Shown here one piece after another: positions 1 to 10,910 of a stretch of DNA of 64,000 bases (positions are counted from its first letter, which is position 1; each line of letters starts with the position of its first letter). Made by a program: the position numbers and the translations under genes. Source of the DNA: Pictodentalium vernedei (taxonomy: Eukaryota > Mollusca > Scaphopoda > Dentaliida > Dentaliidae); assembly GCA_031216915.1 (NCBI GenBank), contig CM062289.1, positions 23,517,533-23,581,532 of the forward strand, given 5' to 3'. Below the pieces are notes generated by a model that saw nothing but the letters and a program-made list of their open reading frames with translations, was not told where the DNA came from and ran no database searches.

Positions 1-326
1 GCAAACTTTCCAGAGATAGATAAACGATAGCAATTTCATCTTATTATGCAAAATAATCAGCCTGGCACATGCAGGGTCATCTGAAATGTGATCTGGCAAT
101 TCTTCCAATTAACAGCGTCCAAGTTGACAAAATGATATTATAATATTTTTGATATTGACCAATGTTGCGTGTAATACGCAAGAATATTATATTTAACTCC
201 ATGTTAAACTTGTTGATGTTTATATTGTATTGCATGCACACTCTGCTGTTTTACATTTTGCGATCTTCCTGGCAGCAGGTGTTAATTGCAATAAAATACT
301 ATTATTATTTGTGCAATGGAACCCTG
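1..326. other. No gene seen
   Basis: AT-rich unique-looking sequence. The short open frames here have no recognisable domain, no splice signals I trust and no codon bias. They overlap one another on both strands. Confidence 0.5.
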
Positions 327-568
327 TTAACCCATTACCCAACGTAACGGTCAAAACCGGCCAGCTTATTCTAAAAAAATCACCAATACTTTTTTCATTT
401 TTTGTCTCAAAACATATGTTATAACCCCTCATTGGAACGAGCTCGTCGAGCACGTTCCAGTGAGGGGGGTCATAACCTATGTTTTTGAAACACAAAATGA
501 AAAAAATTAGTTATTTAAGAATTTTTTTTTTTGCAAGTGTCTGATTTTCATGTTAGGTAAAGGGTTAA
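327..568 (+). mobile_element. piggyBac-like MITE, family A
   Basis: Bounded by TTAA on both sides. The left end reads CCCATTACCCAACGTAACGG and the right end TGTTAGGTAAAGGG, which are imperfect terminal inverted repeats. The centre is a palindrome around GAACGAGCTCGTCGAGC with one arm mismatch. Non-coding. TTAA targets and CCC-starting termini are the piggyBac signature; the assignment is by termini only because no transposase is present. Confidence 0.8.
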
Positions 569-672
569 TTGAACAGCCACTTTCCCTATGAAAATTATTC
601 AATTAACAAGAGTATTCAATTAACAGGGATTGTGTCACTTTCCTGTATTCTAGAGAAAAACGTAACATTTAT

Positions 673-729
673 TCTATTATATCTTGTTTGGCAGAGCTCC
701 ACGAGCTCTGCCAAACAAGATATAATAGA
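673..729. repeat. Perfect hairpin (27-bp arms)
   Basis: The arms read TCTATTATATCTTGTTTGGC and its complement around a 3-base loop. A related shorter hairpin with the TCTTGTTTG(G/A)CAGAGCT core is at 42171-42213, so this is a small dispersed family and not a lone terminator-like structure. Confidence 0.7.
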
Positions 730-1046
730 TTAAATGTTTGTATTAGATGTACTGAGACCAAATAGGTCTATAAACAAAGGAAAACTGGAGAGAGTCAGGG
801 TAATTTCTCGACAGGTTACAAAATGTTTTATTTAATTAACAGAGGTTTACTCAATAACCTATGTTCAATTAACAGGTCAAATTTGTACTGGAGGTATAGT
901 AAATGGTTTTGTGTTGGGAAATTATATTCAATTAACAGGGTTATTCAGTTAAGAGATATCCAATTAAGTCGGTTCCACTGTGTTACTACACTTATCATCA
1001 AGGCATGCCGTCATGTATTTTGTCTGTATTAACTCCGAAACTGCCG
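730..1046. other. No gene; recurring CAATTAACAG motif
   Basis: No coding evidence. The motif (T)CAATTAACAG(G/A) recurs at irregular spacing between about 565 and 950. It may be the remains of a degenerate tandem repeat. Function unknown. Confidence 0.4.
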
Positions 1047-1094
1047 TGTATCCGACCCCCTGATACAGATGTTTGTATCAGGGGGTCGGATACA
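1047..1094. repeat. Perfect hairpin
   Basis: Inverted arms of about 20 bp (TGTATCCGACCCCCTGATAC and its complement) lie around a loop of about 6 bases. No flanking element recognised. Confidence 0.7.
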
Positions 1095-1213
1095 AGCACG
1101 TCCCTTTCGCGTGAGTTCCATTATTTTTCTTTTTGTTGATCCTTACGAATAAATAGTTCGTTATATATTCGTCTACATTCTTGACTTATCCCCAATATAT
1201 TGTAAGATAAAAT

Positions 1214-1372
1214 GATTATTACCATTATGTGAATGTACAAAATATGTATCCGAGTCTCGCTCCGGGTTCTAAGGGTAGATCACGACTCGTCTTCGATTCG
1301 TCGTGATCTGACCTTAGAACCCGGAGCTCGACTCGGATACATATTTTGTACATCCACATAATGGTAATAATC
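1214..1372. repeat. Palindromic MITE-like hairpin, ~159 bp
   Basis: The outer arms begin GATTATTACCATTATGTG and are mirrored at the right end. The palindrome continues almost to the centre through TACAAAATATGTATCCGAG and the TCACGAC core. There is no coding content. A target duplication is not clear. Confidence 0.65.
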
Positions 1373-1378
1373 TCTATG

Positions 1379-1600
1379 TATCACTGTAGCAGAACTCTGT
1401 AAAAGAGGCTTTCGGCACATAGTGAAGAGTCTTTCTTTATAACTTTAGCAGAACTTTATGATGGAGACATGGTAGTAGTTTTCAGTACAGAATATGAAAC
1501 CTTCATCGTTGAAGCAGAACTTTGCAATAAAACCTTAACAGTGGTTTTTTACACAAAATTTAAAACCTCTTTCACTGTAGCAGAACTTTGCAATTGCGCC
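1379..1600. repeat. Degenerate ~60-bp tandem repeat
   Basis: The phrase CTGTAGCAGAACTTTGCAA recurs, with drift, near 1384, 1444, 1514 and 1575. This is about four decayed units. Confidence 0.5.
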
Positions 1601-1676
1601 AAGACACTGCGGTAGTTACACAATGTTATATTTCATATCTTAGATGGGATACTTAATAAATCAATCAGAAAAACCA

Positions 1677-1922
1677 TTAACCCTTTACCCAACGTAACGG
1701 TCAAAACCGGCCAGCGCTATTCTCAAAAATCGCCAATTAATTTTCATTCTTTTTTAATTTTTTGTCTCAAAAACATTGGTTATGACCCCTCGTTGGAACG
1801 AGCTCGTTGAGCTCGTTCCAACGAGGGGTCATAACCTATGTTTTTGAGACAAAAAATAAAAAATATTAGTTATTAATTTTTTTCGCTGTGTCGTCTGCTT
1901 TTCATGTTAGGTAAAGGGTTAA
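1677..1922 (+). mobile_element. piggyBac-like MITE, family A
   Basis: Near-consensus copy flanked by TTAA, with CCCTTTACCCAACGTAACGG at the left and GTTAGGTAAAGGG at the right. The central palindrome is of the CGTTGG/CCAACG type with matching arms. Confidence 0.9.
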
Positions 1923-2406
1923 CATGGGGCTTCGCACTTCATTCTTTTATTTAATCCATTTCGTTCGACCTTCATGAATATAAACGTCCATTGGCTGAAA
2001 AATAAAGATTATTATAACAGTTCATTGATCTATGTCGTCGTGTTCTGTGGAGTTGAAGGGTTTAGGTTATCTGGTCTCGTCATCGAGACGGAATATGACA
2101 CTGTAGATTGATTGATTGTTATAATAAGTTATTTATAACATGACAGCGAGTATTTAACTGTAAACAAAAAGAAGGTTATTTTTTTAATGTTTGTCCATTG
2201 TGTTCAGCGCAAATGCATTCGAGTTTTTATTTCACGTTTGTAAAAATGTCACCCCGAAAAATTACGCACGTCACTGACGCCACATGAGCCTCACTTGAGA
2301 TAAGTATGGCGTCCATTTGGAAGGTGAGACATTCGTTTTCCTGCGAACCAGAATTGATGAGCAAACTATTGTGGTACTGGTGAGTTGTCTGTGGTGGGTG
2401 GCCATA
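1923..2406. other. No gene seen
   Basis: Unique-looking AT-rich DNA. Short frames on both strands have no recognisable domain. Confidence 0.45.
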
Positions 2407-2930
2407 TACTGCAAAAAATATAGGTTCTCTTTAGAACCAAAAACTGGTTCCAATCTTGTCCCTGAGATGGAACCAGCTCTGTTTAAACAGTATTTATTTC
2501 AAATCAAATAAATTTACCAAGATTAGCATTCAATTTTAACAGAATATTACTTGAACTGAAGTAGATTCAGCAGTAAACTTGGAGCTTATTCAACGCAGTC
2601 GCCAAACATTTTGAAACAAAGGAGATATGAACAGTTGGCGTATCGAACCAGTTTGGGTTCTAAAGAGAACCAAAACTGGTTCGATATGCCAACTGTTCAT
2701 ATCTCCTTTGCTTAATAATGATTTGAGACAACCTCGTATAAGCTCTAAACTTACGGCTGAAACCCCCTCAATTTATGTTTAATTCTGTTAATATTTAATG
2801 TTAATCTTCATAAATTTATTTGATTTGAAATAAATACTGTTTAAACAGAACTGGTTCCATCTCAGGGACAAGATTAGAACCAGTTTTGGTCCTAAAGAGA
2901 ACCTATATTTTTGCAGTGTATAATAAATCC
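2407..2930 (+). mobile_element. TA-target palindromic MITE, family C, copy 1
   Basis: Starts TACTGCAAAAAATATAGG and ends with the complement (CCTATATTTTTGCAGTGTA). Inner arms carry TTCTCTTTAGAACC and AACCAAAACTGGTTCGATA around the centre. Related copies are at 5234-5744 and, reversed, at 23190-23705. The TA edges fit a mariner-type non-autonomous element, but no transposase is present. Confidence 0.85.
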
Positions 2931-3527
2931 TCGTATTAGCCTAATCAAAAGTCAATATCATAGTTTTTGAAGCGTCACTTGAAAGGTTTGAAATACAAAT
3001 GTAATGACATTGAACCACGTAGATATATTTCACTTTTGAAAACTTATGATTTGATGACGGCTACGGAATATCAGTCCAATTAAAGGGAAATATTTACTTG
3101 AACAGAAGATGGTCAAAAATACTCATTCAATGATTGTAGATGTCAAATACAAATGTTCAACGGTACTTAACAAATTGACTTTAATTTGTTCAGTAATTGC
3201 GAGATGCTAAGTCAAGTTCGCCTGGACATTCTTCGCGATAATTTTGAATGGTAGATATTCTTGAAAGACAATGTATACTTTGTAAGAACGATGTTGTGTT
3301 GCTCAAGTATTGGGAAAATTACCATCCTGTATTATAAGTTAAATAGTTGGTAGGATTATTGAGAGTCAGCTGAGTGTCATCAATATCTTCGCTTACGACA
3401 TTGATAAGGTGAAGAATATCGATGCATAATTTGTTAAAAGAAAATACTCCATTTTTTTATACTGAGGTGACTTACTTGACTCTTTACCTGAATACGATCC
3501 CATGACCGACCAGCGCTATTCACACAA
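2931..3527. other. No gene seen
   Basis: Unique-looking AT-rich sequence without a convincing coding frame or repeat. Confidence 0.45.
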
Positions 3528-3981
3528 CACACTAAAAACTAAAGTGTTAAAACTGACACTTTCAAGGTGTTAAACCCATTCTAACTCTTAGGGTTTGATT
3601 TTAACACTCAAAGCGCAATGCTTTAAGCACTTAGACATTACAATCGTCAGACATCTGAAACTTGAATGGATGGCACTTCCCATGTGTCCAACATTGGTGG
3701 TTTTTCCAGAATCGTCCATAATTTGATTTGCGCTTGGTGGGTACATAATTAAAAGGACACAACGCAGATGACGCGGATCAGGCTCGAAAGTTCGAGCCTG
3801 ATCCGCGTCATCTGCGTTGTTTCCTTTTAAGTGTCGCGACATTACACTTGTCAATTGGTATTATTGTAACACCTGCCAAGTTCTGAGATATCTACACTTG
3901 AACAAAGTGCTAGTTCAGCACTTAGTAAGCGTTAAATACAGCACTTCGAGTGTAGTTTTTAAAACTTTAGTTTTTAGCGTG
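3528..3981 (+). mobile_element. TA-target palindromic MITE, family D, copy 1
   Basis: Ends are CACACTAAAAACTAAAGTG and the complementary CACTTTAG...TTTTTAGCGTG. The centre is a strong hairpin (ATGACGCGGATCAGGCTCGA against its complement, 3763-3819). Other copies are at 21644-22097 and, reversed, 49433-49888. The TA duplication is clear in copy 2. Confidence 0.85.
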
Positions 3982-4009
3982 AATTCGCCATTCAAATTTT
4001 AGTATTTTT

Positions 4010-4225
4010 CAATTCTTGCCTAACAAACAGAGCTTACGACACCTCATTGGAACGAGCTCGTTGAGCTCGTTCCAATGATATGTCTTAAGCTATGTTTTTG
4101 AGGCACAAAATGAAAACATTGAGTTCTTCGAGAATTATTTGTAACTCGTTGAGCTCGTTCCAATGATGTGTCTTAAGCTATATTTTTGAGGCAAAAAATG
4201 AAAATATCCAGTTGTTCGAGAATTA
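4010..4225 (+). mobile_element. Decayed family A MITE with internally duplicated half
   Basis: The family A centre (CATTGGAACGAGCTCGTTGAG) is followed by its right half twice: AGCTCGTTCCAATGAT, then TAAGCTATGTTTTTGAGGC near 4070 and again near 4150. The terminal CCCTTTACC ends are lost. Confidence 0.6.
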
Positions 4226-4250
4226 TTTTTGCAAGAGTCTGCTATTCGTG

Positions 4251-4503
4251 GTGGAAAATGGCTAAATCCTTACTCGAACCATGGGGTTTCTGAACAGCAA
4301 GCTACGAGAGTACTTTATTCCCCAGGAAATGGCGTTCGTCCATCGCAGGTTAAGTTCCCAGCACTTGTCGGTGCTTGTCGAAAATGGCTAAATCCTTACA
4401 CGAACCATGAGGTTTCTGAACAGCAAGCTACGAGAGTACTTTATTCCCCAGGAAATGGCGTTCGTCCATCGCAAGTTAAGTTCCCAACACTTGTCGGTAC
4501 TTG
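4251..4503. repeat. Two-copy 126-bp tandem duplication
   Basis: AAAATGGCTAAATCCTTAC recurs 126 bases later and the two units are nearly identical. Because 126 is a multiple of three and the unit has no stop in one frame, a 95-codon frame runs through. It has no recognised domain, so I do not call a gene. Confidence 0.8.
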
Positions 4504-5086
4504 TTCACACAGCTAGACGAACTAGAGCAAGAAGTTAAGAGTTTTGCTCAACGACACAGAGCGAATGGCGCGGGTCGGGATGGAATTCGCAAAGTTCCTT
4601 TTCAGACGTCTGATGTGCTAACCCCATGAACTACAGAAACTCATTCTGTTGACACCAGGTACGTGTTTTATAATTCATTTGACCGTGACGGATGTGCATT
4701 CTACTTAAACATTCTTTCTAAAATAATACAACGATATTTGCTTTTTTATGTACAGGTTTATCATAATATTTTATTTATATGTTCAGTCATTATTCACTTT
4801 GTTCAAAGATTAATATTAGAACTTGAGTATAACTGGAGGCTGTCGGCAGTGTTTGTGAAACTACCCGTAATTAGCAAAGTATGCAAATGACCCGTGTAAT
4901 GTGTGGCTTCATAGTGTGTGTATCGGTCGATCAGTTTCTGATCTTTTGCCTTGCCTGTTGTCCCACTAAACGAAAAGTCATGGTTCAGCTGTTGATATTA
5001 TTGAGTTTGTGTAGTTTCCAAATCAGAAGTTTTTGCGATGCAGTGGTTTTGTGAGTCACCCCAGTAAGTATTACCAGTTAAAAGTT
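4504..5086. other. No gene seen
   Basis: No coding or repeat signal recognised. Confidence 0.4.
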
Positions 5087-5154
5087 CGTCGCCTGAGTGC
5101 TAGAATGTTCTATGTCCCCTATGGGACATAGAACATTCTAGCACTCAGACGACG
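5087..5154. repeat. Hairpin, ~30-bp arms
   Basis: CGTCGCCTGAGTGCTAGAATG and its near-perfect complement meet around TATGTCCCCTATGGGACATA. Confidence 0.7.
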
Positions 5155-5233
5155 AGTTGTTAAAGTGATGGTTGGAGTATAGTGCTATCCAGCTTAACAT
5201 TTCTACAAAGTGTTTTGATTTGTCTGTCGATGG

Positions 5234-5744
5234 TATACTGCAAAAAATATAGGTTCTCTTTAGAACCAAAACTGGTTCTAATCTTGTCCTTGAGATGGAA
5301 CCAGTTCTGTTTAAACAGTCTTTATTTCAAATCAAATAAATTTACCAAGATTAGCATTCAATTTTAACAGAATATTACATGAACTGACGTAGATTCAGCA
5401 CTAAACTTGGAGCTTATTCAATCATTCGCCAAACTTTTTGAAACAAAGGAGATATGAACAGTTGGCATATCGAACCAGTTTTGGTTCTAGAACCAAAACT
5501 GGTTCGATATGCCAACTGTTCATATCTCCTTTGCTTAATAATGATTTGAGACAACCTCGTATAATCTCTAAACTTACGGCTGAAACCCCCTCAATTTATG
5601 TTTAATTCTGTTAATATTTAATGTTAATCTTTATAAATTTATTTGTTTTGAAATAAATACTGTTTAAACAGAACTAGTTCCATCTCAGGGACAAGATTAG
5701 AACCAGTTTTGGTTCTAAAGAGAACCTATATTTTTTGCAGTGTA
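5234..5744 (+). mobile_element. TA-target palindromic MITE, family C, copy 2
   Basis: Same orientation and nearly the same sequence as 2407-2930, including ATACTGCAAAAAATATAGG at the left and TTTTTTGCAGTGTA at the right. A shorter central loop explains the smaller size. Confidence 0.88.
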
Positions 5745-5999
5745 AAGTGCTTATGCAGTAAGACAGCCGTGGACTGGTCGCTTATCACGGGGTGGGGAAT
5801 ATTTCCACGGCCGCCATAATATTAGATTCCATGCACTAATTATAACAATAATCATCAACAATTTATGTAATGAAGCACCGGGTACAAGCGGGTGCGTCAT
5901 TAATTAAAATTATGCTGATGGTGATTTTTATTACCAAGTAAACGCATACGTGGACATCATTGCTCAAGCGTGAATTGCAACCAGTCCAAGATGGCTGTA
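5745..5999. other. No gene seen
   Basis: No recognised feature before the SINE tail. Confidence 0.4.
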
Positions 6000-6005
6000 C
6001 TGTAT

Positions 6006-6052
<47 letters not shown>

Positions 6053-6345
6053 TTGGTGTTTAAGGTCACATATTTCTGCACAATGGCTAATCATGACCAT
6101 GACAGTTTTACGGGTGGAGGAAGCCGGAGTACCCGGAGAGAACCACCGAGCAACGGCGAGCAACTGTCAGCTCCCCAACATACTAACTCCACACAAGCAG
6201 GGTTAGCATTGGGTGAAGAAGACAAGTGCACCATCGACGTGCAGTACGCCGTAGTATACGACGTCATCGTGCCCCCAGATGAGCAATGGGGGGTGAAGTG
6301 TCTTGCCCAACGCGGTTGCCGCGGGTGGGATTCGGCTGTACTGTA
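6000..6345 (-). mobile_element. tRNA-derived SINE, tail type 1, internally deleted
   Basis: Transcribed towards the left: the (AAAT)n tail appears as (TTTA)n at 6000-6055. The body contains AAGGTCACATATTTCTGCAC, GGAAGCCGGAGTACCCGGAG and TGTCTTGCCCAACGCGGTTG. The tRNA-like head, including box B, is missing or eroded past about 6340 when compared with the copy at 58940-59296. Open frames across it are incidental. Confidence 0.8.
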
Positions 6346-6402
6346 ATTAAGAAAAATTAGTTTACTTTGAAATTTATAAGTCTGATATTCCATAAATATG
6401 AA

Positions 6403-6653
6403 TTAACCCTTTACCCAACGAATCGGCCGCATCCGCCTGCGTAATACGCAAATTCAGCAGTTGAAAAAATATTATTTTTTCAAAAAATTTCAACAAAACC
6501 ATATCATGTGACCCCTCGTTGGAACGAACTCGTCGAGCTCGTTCCAACGAGGGGTCACATGATATGGTTTTGTTGAAATTTTTTGAAATATTTTAAAAAA
6601 ATGGTATTTAAAATAATAAATTTTGATATCGTCTGCGTTGGGTGAAGGGTTAA
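6403..6653 (+). mobile_element. piggyBac-like MITE, family B
   Basis: TTAA-flanked, with CCCTTTACCCAACGAATCGG at the left and GTCTGCGTTGGGTGAAGGG at the right. The arms contain CAACAAAACCATATCATGTG mirrored around the GACCCCTCGTTGGAACGA palindrome. It shares termini and core with family A, but its arms differ. Confidence 0.88.
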
Positions 6654-7780
6654 CTACACACAAAGTATACATCAACATGAAAGTTGTGATGTACAGCACA
6701 GGAACAATATATGTAATCAACTCACGGAGTTGACAGCAAACGCCAATAGTTGCTGGAAGTCTTCTACAGTATATTTTTCAAGAGAACAGCTCGTTACAAC
6801 ATCAGAAGTATCAGGAACACGCTTGACCATATTACAGACCACATTAATGATTATGATATTATTTGCTTCCATGAAACTCACCTGGAATCTAGTTTTAATT
6901 CTGATAATGTTCTGATTCCTGTTTACTTCCCACCTATTAGAAAGGGCACCAACCAGCATGGTGGCGGAATCGCGGTTTATTTCTCAACGGAAATCTATGC
7001 CAAACGTTACCAGAAATAGAATTTGACCAGTAGATTTTAAAGTTTGAGAATAAACGAAAATGTTTGCTCTGTTTAACATATTGATCCGTTCAATTCTCTA
7101 GTTATGACTACTGGGAGAGACGTGAACGCTCCATTGAGAAATCAGTTAGCATAAACTGGTCCACGATAATCACCTGAGATTTAAATAGCGACCTTCTTAA
7201 TCCATCTAGCCGTTTAAACGAAATTATAAACTGTTAGAACATACACAAAGTCATTAAAGAACCTACTCGCATAACGCCAAGTTCAAGTTCTCTATTGGAC
7301 CCAATAATAGTTACTGATAGTGTTGTGGTTCTAAACTCGGAAGTTCACGAAGTTGGTGTTTCCGATCACAGGGCTGTATCAGCAGTTATAGAGACTAGAA
7401 CCACACAGCACGAAACGAAAATTCGACAGATCTGGAATTACAACAAGGCTGACTTCGTCAAAATGAACAATCTGATCTCCGAAACAGATTGGTCTTTCAT
7501 TTCAGATACTTCTTCGCTTGATACATCCTACCATAAATTTGTAACCAAAGTTTTTGATATTGCCAAAGAATGTATTCCTTCTCGTGGGGTAGTCATCCGT
7601 CCTTCTGAAAAACCATGGTTCGACTCAGTTCTTCGCCGCGACATTCGTCACAGAGATCGTCTTCGGAAACGAGCTCTGAAATACTGAAACCCACAAATAA
7701 TAAAAAAATATAGACATACCCGAAACAAGGTAAATAACATGAAAAAGAAGGATAAAACTATTTTTTTTTCAAAGCTAGAC

Positions 7781-8395
7781 CAGGGGCGGCGGATCAATTT
7801 TCAAAGTGGGGGGCTGGATCGTGCGATGGATGGTCGTCGGTATGAAAAATTTAAATCCCAGGGTCCCCAAAACCCCATTTCCATGCATCTGAGTGGATAT
7901 TTTGAGATCTTTCAAGAGATGTATTTGAAAGATTTCACACTTTGAGAGCCGTTAAAAAACGTCTGGTAAAGCATACAGGTGAGGTCAATTTATTAGCTTT
8001 GGTAGTAACGACCAAAGCTGATAAATAGACCTCACCTGTATGCTTTACCAGACGTTTATAGCAATTATACTGTCTGTGAATTATCTTGTCTGGGGGTGGA
8101 TTTGGTACTTGTATGTCTGTAAGATTACGATCAACTTCAGTTAACCGATTTTTTAACAGACTGCATACATTTTAGCGTTTGCTGCCACTTACTGCAAAAA
8201 ATGAACCGAAATCCCTCGAAACTGAACCAGTACGAGAGAAACATAGCTGGCGAGAATATGGGGGAGGCTCTGGATCCGCCCTTGTTTCACCAGTAATTGG
8301 TTGTGTTGAAATATATGCATACAAAAAAAAAACATGGACCGGCAAAAAAACCAAAAAAGAACCATCCCAGCCCGCCCCCGGTTCCGCCGCCCCTG
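7781..8395. mobile_element. TIR DNA transposon inserted in the LINE (615 bp)
   Basis: Terminal inverted repeats CAGGGGCGGCGGA and TCCGCCGCCCCTG (one mismatch near the inner edge) are flanked on each side by TAGAC, a 5-bp target duplication. The LINE reading frame resumes on the far side (YVFWHTVKQL at about 8427). An inner hairpin spans 7958-8056. The hAT-like termini (CAGGGGCG) suggest a hAT relative, although hAT usually duplicates 8 bp. Confidence 0.75.
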
Positions 8396-9593
8396 TAGAC
8401 ACTACACTTGCGGTGAGTAGAAACCCTATGTTTTCTGGCATACAGTTAAACAGTTACAGAACAATTTCGACAGTAAGCCCTCTGTCCCCTTCCTAAATCA
8501 CAAAGATGATGCCGGCGACATAGTTATGGTAACAGATGACGTTGACAAAGCCAGATTTCTCAACAAAACATTTTTATCAAGTAGTAAGATAAATGATGTT
8601 AGGTATAGCTTACGTGATTTCAGATCTAAGTGTTCAGAGATCCTGTCGAAGATCGACTTCTCTGAAGACAAAGTGATTAAGATCCTCGCCAACCTACAAA
8701 TCAAAAAGCAACTGGTCACGACGGCATCAGCAACCGTATCTCAAAGAAACGAAAACTGCAATATGCAAGCCATTGGTTCAATTATTTCGGCTCTCCTTCA
8801 CCTCACGTGCCTACCCATCAGAATGGAAGATGGCAACAGTAGTTCATAAAATGGAGATGCACACGACCCCCATTACCTACAGTCCAGTTTCTCTTCTCAG
8901 CTGTGTCAACAAAGTTATGGAGAGGATTTTCTTTAACCAAATGTATGAACATTGCTGTGTTAATGATTTGTTTTTTAAGTACCAGTCTGGCTTCCTACCG
9001 CAACATAGCACCGTTTATCAGCTCATTAAAATATACCATAATCTTTGCTAAGCATTTGATAGCAACCAATTTTCTCTTGGGGTATTCTGTAACATATTAA
9101 AAGCCTTTGATGGGGTTTGGCACAAAGGTTTAATTTATACACTGAGACAATATGGTATATCTGGACCACCCATCGACCACCGACCGTAAAGAAAGGGTAA
9201 CTGTTAACTCAACTCCCTCAGAGTACCCATTAATTGTGGTGTTCCTCGGGGATCTGTACTGGGACCATTTCTTTTTCTTATATACATAAATGACATTTCC
9301 GAAAACTTAGACTCTCCTGATGTGTGTTGGTTATTTGCAGACGATACGAGTATAATAGAAAATGGATACAAACTAAATGACATTGCGACAGTCAAACGAA
9401 AACATTAGGGTCGTCTCTGAATGGGCAAGTACATGGCTAGTCACATTTAACCCATCAAAAACCGAAATCGTTTTATTCACTAAGAAAAATATTAACCTAC
9501 GTAATGTTGTAATGTTCGGTGAGAAACCACTTGACCTCACAATGTCAAGTACCCATCTCGGTTTGTCCTTACATGGAGACCTAATTAACCAAA

Positions 9594-9763
9594 TTAACCC
9601 TTTACCCAACTTAACGGCCAAAATCGGCCATCGCTATTCTCAAAAATCGCCAATTAATTTTCATTATTTTTTCATTTTTTGAGACAAAAAAAATGAAAAA
9701 AATTAGTTATTCAAGAAATTTTTTACAAGTGTCGTCTGCTTTTCATGTTAGGTAAAGGGTTAA
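9594..9763 (+). mobile_element. Family A MITE lacking its central palindrome, inserted in the LINE
   Basis: 170 bp between two TTAA copies. Termini and outer arms are intact (CCCTTTACCCAACTTAACGG, TGTTAGGTAAAGGG), but the hairpin centre present in other copies is gone. Removing the insert and one TTAA rejoins the LINE frame exactly (QIN followed by RVCRKANSRLNQLRK). Confidence 0.9.
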
Positions 9764-10689
9764 TAGAGTATGTAGAAAGGCTAACTCCAGACTTAATCAA
9801 CTAAGAAAACTTAAGTACGTCCTTGGTAGAAAAAGCCTGGAAACTTTGTACAAGTCATTCATACTCCCCTGATGTTGTATGGACCGGTGCACCGGACTAC
9901 TTACTTTCCAAACTGGATGGAATCCACGTGGATGCATCTAGAATAATAACCGGTCTCACGAGATCTACTCCGGTATCTGCTCTACTGGCGGAACTTGGTT
10001 GGAAAACCCGCAGACAGAGACGCCATCTCTACAAAATGATTACGCTTTTCAAAATTATGAACAATCAGGCCCCCGCGTATCTGTCTGGCCTATTACCTAG
10101 AACGTTTGAGAATATCTCCCCGTATAACACTCTCCAACTTCCAGTTGCCCCTCACCCATTCGGAAGCATTTAAACGCTTATTTATACCCTCGTGTATCTC
10201 GGAATGGAATGTACTACCCATAGAAGTTAGGCAGTCGAGTTCACTGAATAATTTCGTTAAATATTTCAATAGAGGCGTGTGTTGATCACCTAAGTACTTT
10301 AACTGCGGCGACGAAGCGGTCAATATAATACATTGCAGGCTGCGGAACTCATAAATTTTGATAAATTCGCTAACCACATCCACAACACTCTAAACTGTCT
10401 ATGTGGTTACTAGTCCGAAGATGCTAATCACTACTTCAACAAAAGTAACTATGCAGATGAAAGACAATTCCTACGAAGAAATTTTGCGCATCTAACAATA
10501 ACTTCTTTATGGTATCCCCAACCTACCAGACCCCGTCAACATTCACCTTTTTCGCACTGTACAAAATTCATTAAAGCAAAGAAGCGTTTTTGAGACTGGA
10601 CGGCTAGTCAATCGAAAAAGTCTCAATTCTCTGTCCAACGTGGATAAGAGAAAATACTGTCAGAAATTATTGAATAACTAGACTTTTTC

Positions 10690-10910
10690 AACTGTTTACT
10701 CGGTAATATGGTCCGAGACCCCTCGTCGGTGTGAGCTGATCGAGCTAGCTCCGGCGAGGAGTCGTGGGCTGTGTATTTTGAGACAAGAAATTGAAAAAAT
10801 GAAGTATTTTGTGACAAGAAATTGAAAAAATAATGAAATTTTAATGGAGATTCCTGTGAACAGCGCTGAGAGCTGATCGCTTTGGGCCATTATGTTGGAT
10901 AGAGGGTTAA
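10690..10910 (-). mobile_element. Highly decayed family A-like MITE
   Basis: A diverged version of the central palindrome (GACCCCTCGTCGG...CTCCGGCGAGGAGTC), followed by repeated TTTTGAGACAAGAAATTG and a right end AGAGGGTTAA at 10907-10910. An old copy. Confidence 0.55.

Larger units (their letters stand above)
6730..10593 (+). pseudogene. Degenerate LINE ORF2 (jockey/CR1-like EN-RT)
   Basis: Broken remains of a non-LTR retrotransposon polyprotein, which nicks target DNA and reverse-transcribes its own RNA there. Visible in order: the endonuclease N-terminus with CFHETHL (catalytic Glu region, about 6870); the endonuclease motif SDHRA (7361-7375); the RT entry SPVSLLS and KVMERI (about 8880-8930); FLPQHST (about 8990); motif A FDGVWHKGL (about 9106); motif B VPRGSVLGP (about 9237); the catalytic FADD (9333-9344); then PSKTEIVLF, the C-terminal LGWKTRRQRR block and a Cys/His segment (CLCG, EDANHYF, about 10393-10437). 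The last frame stops at 10591-10593. Stops and frameshifts split it into many frames, so it cannot make a protein. Two later insertions interrupt it (7781-8395 and 9594-9763). The 5' limit is uncertain and probably truncated. The exact clade is not decidable by eye. Confidence 0.88.

Noticed and set aside
4229..4516. 95-codon repetitive frame (two 42-residue repeats)
   Set aside because: Frame kept open by a 126-bp DNA duplication; no domain, no signal peptide and no splice context.
5960..6346. 128-codon frame with LFIYLFIYLFIY start
   Set aside because: Translation of the (TTTA)n tail and body of a SINE.
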